Notes under the pieces: model-generated | Database searches by the model: none | Seen by the model: the letters and a program-made list of their open reading frames with translations, nothing else | What the model was told of the DNA's origin: nothing | In this document: piece by piece, positions 41,647 through 45,281 of the stretch | Numbering within the stretch: the first letter of the stretch is position 1 | How the letters are laid out: the number at the start of each line of letters is the position of its first letter | From: Oscillibacter sp. ER4 | GTDB lineage: Bacteria; Bacillota; Clostridia; Oscillospirales; Oscillospiraceae | Assembly (NCBI RefSeq): GCF_000765235.1 | Contig: NZ_JPJG01000006.1 | Location: 1-45,281, forward strand | Direction of reading: 5' to 3' | DNA length: 45,281 nucleotides | Made by a program: the position numbers and the translations under genes

Positions 41647-42399
41647 ATGACGAACGATCCCATCATCAAAATCGAACAGCTCGAAAAGTCCTTCGGCGAC
41701 CTGCACGTGCTCAAGGGCATTGACCTTGAGGTCAACCGCGGAGAGGTCGTGTGCATCATCGGCGCATCCGGCTCTGGCAAATCGACGCTGCTGCGCTGCA
41801 TCAACTTACTGGAAGAGGCCGACTCGGGTCACATCTGGTTCGACGGGCAGGATTTAATGGACTTAAAGGTCAACCTGAACGCCCTGCGCCAGAAGATCGG
41901 CATGGTGTTCCAGGGCTTTAACCTCTTCAACAACAAGTCTGTGCTCGACAACTGCACCCTCGCTCCCATGGACGTCAAGCACATCCCCAAGACGCAGGCC
42001 GAGGCCACGGCCATCAAGCACTTAACGACCGTTGGCCTCGCCGACTTCATCCACGCCGACTCCCGCCGCCTCTCCGGCGGGCAGAAGCAGCGCGTCGCCA
42101 TCGCGCGGGCGCTGTGCATGGAACCGGAGATCATGCTCTTCGATGAACCGACCTCCGCGCTCGACCCCGAGATCGTCGGCGAGGTGCTGGATGTCATGAA
42201 AAACCTCGCCCAGCAGGGCATGACGATGGTCGTCGTCACGCACGAGATGGCGTTTGCCAAGGAAGTGAGCGACCGCGTCGTCTTCATGGATCAGGGGGTT
42301 ATCTTAGAGCAGGGCTCGCCCAAGGAGGTCTTCGGTAACCCCAAAGAGCCGCGCACGCGTGAGTTTCTCAGCCGCTATCTGGAGGATAAAATGGCATGA
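41647..42399 (+). CDS. Polar amino acid ABC ATPase
   Basis: The 250-residue product has the usual GlnQ/HisP length and motifs: Walker [11 protein letters not shown]-loop VFQGFNLFN, signature LSGGQKQR, Walker [14 protein letters not shown]-loop [11 protein letters not shown]. It lies 12 bases after the permease behind GGAGGG and overlaps the M20 gene start by four bases (ATGA). Confidence 0.95.
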   Translation: MTNDPIIKIEQLEKSFGDLHVLKGIDLEVNRGEVVCIIGASGSGKSTLLRCINLLEEADSGHIWFDGQDLMDLKVNLNALRQKIGMVFQGFNLFNNKSVLDNCTLAPMDVKHIPKTQAEATAIKHLTTVGLADFIHADSRRLSGGQKQRVAIARALCMEPEIMLFDEPTSALDPEIVGEVLDVMKNLAQQGMTMVVVTHEMAFAKEVSDRVVFMDQGVILEQGSPKEVFGNPKEPRTREFLSRYLEDKMA

Positions 42400-43805
42400 T
42401 ACAGAAAAAAGTGACCGATTTTTTTGTCCTGGAGGGCAATTATCCCGACTTGGACGGCGAGGGCGCGGCCGCGCGCCTGTCCGCCGCCATCCGGTGCAAG
42501 ACCATCAACTACTTTGACCACAGCCGGACGGACTACACGGAGTTCGACAAGCTGCACGCGCACATCAAGGCAAGCTACCCCAACATCATGCGCGTGGGCA
42601 CGTTTGAGCGCATCGGCCACCACGCCGTGCTCATCACCATCCCCGGCAGCGACGCTTCTCTGCGCCCCTGCCTCTACATGTCGCATCAGGACGTCGTTCC
42701 CGTTGTTGAGGGCACAGAGCAGGACTGGACGCATCCCGCCTTTTCCGGCGACATCGCGGACGGCTATATCTGGGGCCGCGGCACGCTTGACATCAAAGAG
42801 CAGGTCTTCGGCGTGCTGGAGGCCGCGGAATATCTGCTCGCCCACGGCAAATCCTTTGCCCGCACGGCGTATCTCGCCTTCGGCGACGATGAGGAAACGC
42901 TGAACCTTGGTGCGCTCGCCATCGCCGAGCATTTGAAGGCGCAGGGCGTGACGCTCGAATTCGTTCTTGACGAAGGCGGCTGCAAAATTGAGCCCGGCAC
43001 GGCCTTCGGCGCGCCGGAGACGGCCATCGGCAGCGTGCAACTGATGGAAAAGGGCTACGCCGACTTGGAGCTCTCTGTCCACAGCATCGGCGGGCATTCG
43101 AGCCGTCCGTTCGGCGGCACGTCGCTCGAGCGTCTCTCCGGCGCGATCGCCGACATCACGCGCGCGCCGTTTTCCGTGCACCTCAACAGCGCCATGACCG
43201 GCGCGTTTGAAACCCTCGCTCCCTACATCACCGAGGAGCCGCTCAAGACTCTTGTGCAGGATGTTGCGGGCAACGCGGACGCCATCGCTGCCTGCTGCAT
43301 GGGCTCGCCCGACCTCTTCCCGTTTGTCACCACCACCATCGCGCCCACGATGATCCACGGCGGCAGCGCCGCGTGCAATGTGATGCCGCAGGACATGACC
43401 GCGGTCATCAACTTCCGCTTGGCGGACGGAGACACGGTCGAGAGCGTCATGGCCCACTGCCGTGAGGCCGTACAGGACAAAGGCGTCGAGATGCGCTTTT
43501 TGCAAGCGAACGACCCCTCCGCCATCGCAAAGCGCGACGGCTACGGCTATCGCAGGGTCGTCGAGAGCATGCAGCGCTACTTCCCGGACATCGTGTTCAT
43601 CCCGTCGATGACCGCGGGCGCGACGGACGCGCACCGCTATGAGGAGATCTGCGACACGTGCCTGCGGTGCAGCCCGTTTATGACCGAGCCCGCGGAGGCC
43701 GCCTCCGGCGTGCACGGCACGAACGAGCGTCTTCTCGTCCGCTCGTATTTGCAGGGCATCCGCGTACTCATCGACCTGATGGAGCACGCCAACGTGGAAC
43801 CGTGA
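42396..43805 (+). CDS. M20 family peptidase (CPS1/ArgE-like)
   Basis: The 469-residue product has metal ligands in [11 protein letters not shown] (His, Asp), WGRGTLDIK, the Glu pair in [11 protein letters not shown], and the dimerisation mark [22 protein letters not shown] gives the last His. It is closest in layout to the CPS1/PM20D1 branch, which cleaves or makes N-acyl amino acids, and to dipeptidases. As last gene under the lysine riboswitch it may release lysine from a dipeptide or N-acyl form. There is no signal peptide, so it acts in the cytosol after uptake. Confidence 0.9.
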   Translation: MIQKKVTDFFVLEGNYPDLDGEGAAARLSAAIRCKTINYFDHSRTDYTEFDKLHAHIKASYPNIMRVGTFERIGHHAVLITIPGSDASLRPCLYMSHQDVVPVVEGTEQDWTHPAFSGDIADGYIWGRGTLDIKEQVFGVLEAAEYLLAHGKSFARTAYLAFGDDEETLNLGALAIAEHLKAQGVTLEFVLDEGGCKIEPGTAFGAPETAIGSVQLMEKGYADLELSVHSIGGHSSRPFGGTSLERLSGAIADITRAPFSVHLNSAMTGAFETLAPYITEEPLKTLVQDVAGNADAIAACCMGSPDLFPFVTTTIAPTMIHGGSAACNVMPQDMTAVINFRLADGDTVESVMAHCREAVQDKGVEMRFLQANDPSAIAKRDGYGYRRVVESMQRYFPDIVFIPSMTAGATDAHRYEEICDTCLRCSPFMTEPAEAASGVHGTNERLLVRSYLQGIRVLIDLMEHANVEP

Positions 43806-43824
43806 ATTTCCTTTCTTTTCAATG

Positions 43825-43862
43825 AAAAAGCCGGAGCAGCCTGAGCTGCTCCGGCTTTTCTT
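43825..43862. terminator. Bidirectional terminator between M20 and tenA genes
   Basis: AAAAGCCGGAGCAGC pairs with GCTGCTCCGGCTTTT over CTGA. T runs follow on both strands, serving the two converging operons. Confidence 0.92.
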
Positions 43863-43868
43863 TCCTGT

Positions 43869-44552
43869 TCAGTTCTCGCCCATCGTGTAGACCATGTCCC
43901 AGAAGCGCAGGTCAAAAAGGCAACAATTTTCGAAGATCTCGCAGAGCCGCTGCGCCTTCTTTTCGTCGATCACTTCGGCGAGCGCGTCGATCCGGTCGAT
44001 CAAGGCCTGATTCGTCTGCCGGTACTCCTCGGAAACGTAGCCCGCGAACCACGCGCCGTAGTTCTCATCGTGCAGGGCGCTTGGGTAGCGCTCCACCATC
44101 TGCTCGGCAATATACGCATAGCTCCACGAGCAGTTCAAAAGCGTCACGAGCCCCGTCAGTACATCCCCCGCCTGCGCCTCGCAGAGCATGTAATGGCTGT
44201 AGGCGCTGTTGTCGATGTGCGGGCGCGCATCGGCGATCTCCTCCTCCGTGACGCCGAGACGCTTCATGTACGGAAGATGCGTGCGAAACGTCTCGTTGAT
44301 CGTGTTCGCCATCTCCCCGCTCAAAAAGCGGATCTGCTCGAAGTCATCGGTTTTCTGAAGGATCGCCGCAAAAATTTTCACGTAATCCCGCAGGTACAGA
44401 TAATCCTGCACCATATAATATCGGAACTTTTCCTTCGGCAGCGTGCCGTCCGCCATCTCCGTCACAAACGGATGGGTCAGATACCGCGGCCAGAGCGCCT
44501 TTGCCCGCTCGTAGATCCTCTCGGAGAGCTTCACGCCGTTCTCCCCGCTCAT
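43869..44552 (-). CDS. tenA: TenA/thiaminase II family protein
   Basis: The product has up to 227 residues. TenA marks are FVTEMADGTLPKEKFRYYMV, YMVQDYLYLRDYVKIFA, the active-site Cys in LLNCSWSYAYIAEQM, and the late Glu region CEIFENCCLFDLRFWDMVY. It hydrolyses aminopyrimidine breakdown products of thiamine for reuse. The ATG at 44552 overlaps the upstream stop (ATGA). A GTG at 44534 has GGGGAG six bases before it and may be the real start, giving 221 residues. No TPP riboswitch is visible within the window. Confidence 0.92.
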   Translation of the reverse strand: MSGENGVKLSERIYERAKALWPRYLTHPFVTEMADGTLPKEKFRYYMVQDYLYLRDYVKIFAAILQKTDDFEQIRFLSGEMANTINETFRTHLPYMKRLGVTEEEIADARPHIDNSAYSHYMLCEAQAGDVLTGLVTLLNCSWSYAYIAEQMVERYPSALHDENYGAWFAGYVSEEYRQTNQALIDRIDALAEVIDEKKAQRLCEIFENCCLFDLRFWDMVYTMGEN

Positions 44553-45244
44553 TTGTGGGCGATGAGCGCGACGTAGCCGCCGCTCTGATAGCCGGGGACG
44601 ACGTCCTCCACGCTCTCGTTGGTGTACATGGGGTTCTTCAAGAGCGTCTGGTAGAAGTCAAAATCGTGGAAGCCGAGCGATTTGAGCGCGTCAACCTTTT
44701 CCTCGGTCGAGTGCCACACGCCCGCGCAGCACAGTTCGAGCGGATACGGCAGTTTGGGCATGACACCGCGCAGGGACGGGTGGTCGAACGTGCCAACGGC
44801 CTTGGCGAGAAGGTACATGAAGCCGAACGCGCTCTCCTTGGGCACATCCAGCGAAATGAACTTGCCGTTCGGCTTGAGCGCCTTTTTGCACACGTCGAAC
44901 GCGCGCGTCAGGTCCTCCATATAGCTGGAGCTGCCGTTCAAATAGATGATGTCGTAGGCGTTCTCCTCAAGCTCGACCTCCTCGATCGCGCCGAAGGCGA
45001 TGACGTTGATGCCGCGCTTCTGCGCGATCGCGCCCATGTCGCGCGAGGGCTCAACGCCCTCGATGTTCTTGCAGTCGATCATACTCTCGAACAGGCCGCT
45101 GCCGCAGCCGACGGAGAGCACGCGCTTGCCCGAAATATCGCCGAGCGCCTTTTCAAGCAGGCGGAATTCGCTCTGGAACACGTTTTCGTTTTCCATAAAC
45201 CAGGCGTCGTACTGCGCCGCGTAGCCGTCAAATTTGGGTTTCAT
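44549..45244 (-). CDS. Class I SAM-dependent methyltransferase
   Basis: The product has 231 residues from ATG 45244, or 233 from a TTG at 45250 closer to AAGGA. Motif I is VLSVGCGSGLFESMI, motif II area IEGVEPSRDMGAIA, and motif IV YDIIYLNGSSSYMED. A post-core LKPNGKFISLDVPKES also fits small-molecule methyltransferases of the UbiE/Methyltransf_11 type. The acceptor is unknown. It is translationally coupled to tenA downstream. A thiamine link is possible but not shown. Confidence 0.88.
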   Translation of the reverse strand: MKPKFDGYAAQYDAWFMENENVFQSEFRLLEKALGDISGKRVLSVGCGSGLFESMIDCKNIEGVEPSRDMGAIAQKRGINVIAFGAIEEVELEENAYDIIYLNGSSSYMEDLTRAFDVCKKALKPNGKFISLDVPKESAFGFMYLLAKAVGTFDHPSLRGVMPKLPYPLELCCAGVWHSTEEKVDALKSLGFHDFDFYQTLLKNPMYTNESVEDVVPGYQSGGYVALIAHK

Positions 45245-45281
45245 CGTCAAGTGATCCTTTCTGTTTTGTCAATTTTCAAGG

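Overview
The window reads as chromosome from a GC-rich, spore-forming, low-redox Firmicute, most likely an Oscillospiraceae-type gut Clostridium. Supporting signs are SpoIIID, SLH-anchored surface proteins, a GEMM-I cyclic-di-GMP riboswitch, an L-box lysine riboswitch, arginine deiminase, two radical SAM proteins, strong GGAGG ribosome binding sites and GC-rich codon use. There are no phage genes, transposases, rRNA, tRNA or CRISPR. The taxon is inferred from gene style only.

Left part (1-9.1 kb, mostly minus strand): an SLH/leucine-rich-repeat surface protein cut by the window edge and preceded by a c-di-GMP-I riboswitch; argR and arcA; a MocR-type regulator that lacks the PLP lysine; a YjiH-type membrane protein; and a sugar nucleotidyltransferase followed by a 73-residue protein whose Shine-Dalgarno lies in a perfect hairpin. 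Middle (9.2-27.7 kb): an AEC permease, a membrane spermidine-synthase-like protein, spoIIID behind a sigma-E-like promoter, an LCP protein, an SLH-transglutaminase protein, a MerR regulator divergent from an exported M14 peptidase with LysM, an MBL-fold hydrolase, a six-gene operon (radical SAM, mutY, thymidine kinase, radical SAM, zinc ribbon, dCMP deaminase), then metG, a DUF4177 protein and tatD. Three gene-free islands here (10.2-10.65, 23.7-24.0 and 26.1-26.7 kb) are built from strings of short inverted repeats. Two of them are clearly related and show compensatory stem changes.

Right part (27.7-43.9 kb): three nutrient-uptake operons. The first begins with a strong promoter and a 40-codon leader peptide with methionine at every second residue (MLMCMNMDMAMPM), then an intrinsic terminator. 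It continues with metN-metI-metQ, a double-frameshifted FAD-linked 2-hydroxyacid oxidase, a YbdL-like aminotransferase and an M20 amidohydrolase. This looks like a ribosome-mediated methionine attenuator over a methionine and methionine-precursor salvage operon. The second encodes a binding protein, double permease and ATPase of the FbpABC/AfuABC class with a PHP-domain hydrolase, perhaps for a phosphorylated substrate. The third is controlled by a lysine riboswitch and encodes a polar amino acid ABC transporter plus an M20 peptidase. In all three, a strong hairpin sits directly after the binding-protein gene. The window ends with a minus-strand methyltransferase-tenA pair.

The main candidates for something undescribed are the Met-repeat leader attenuator, the compound-hairpin intergenic repeat family and the lysine-less MocR regulator.
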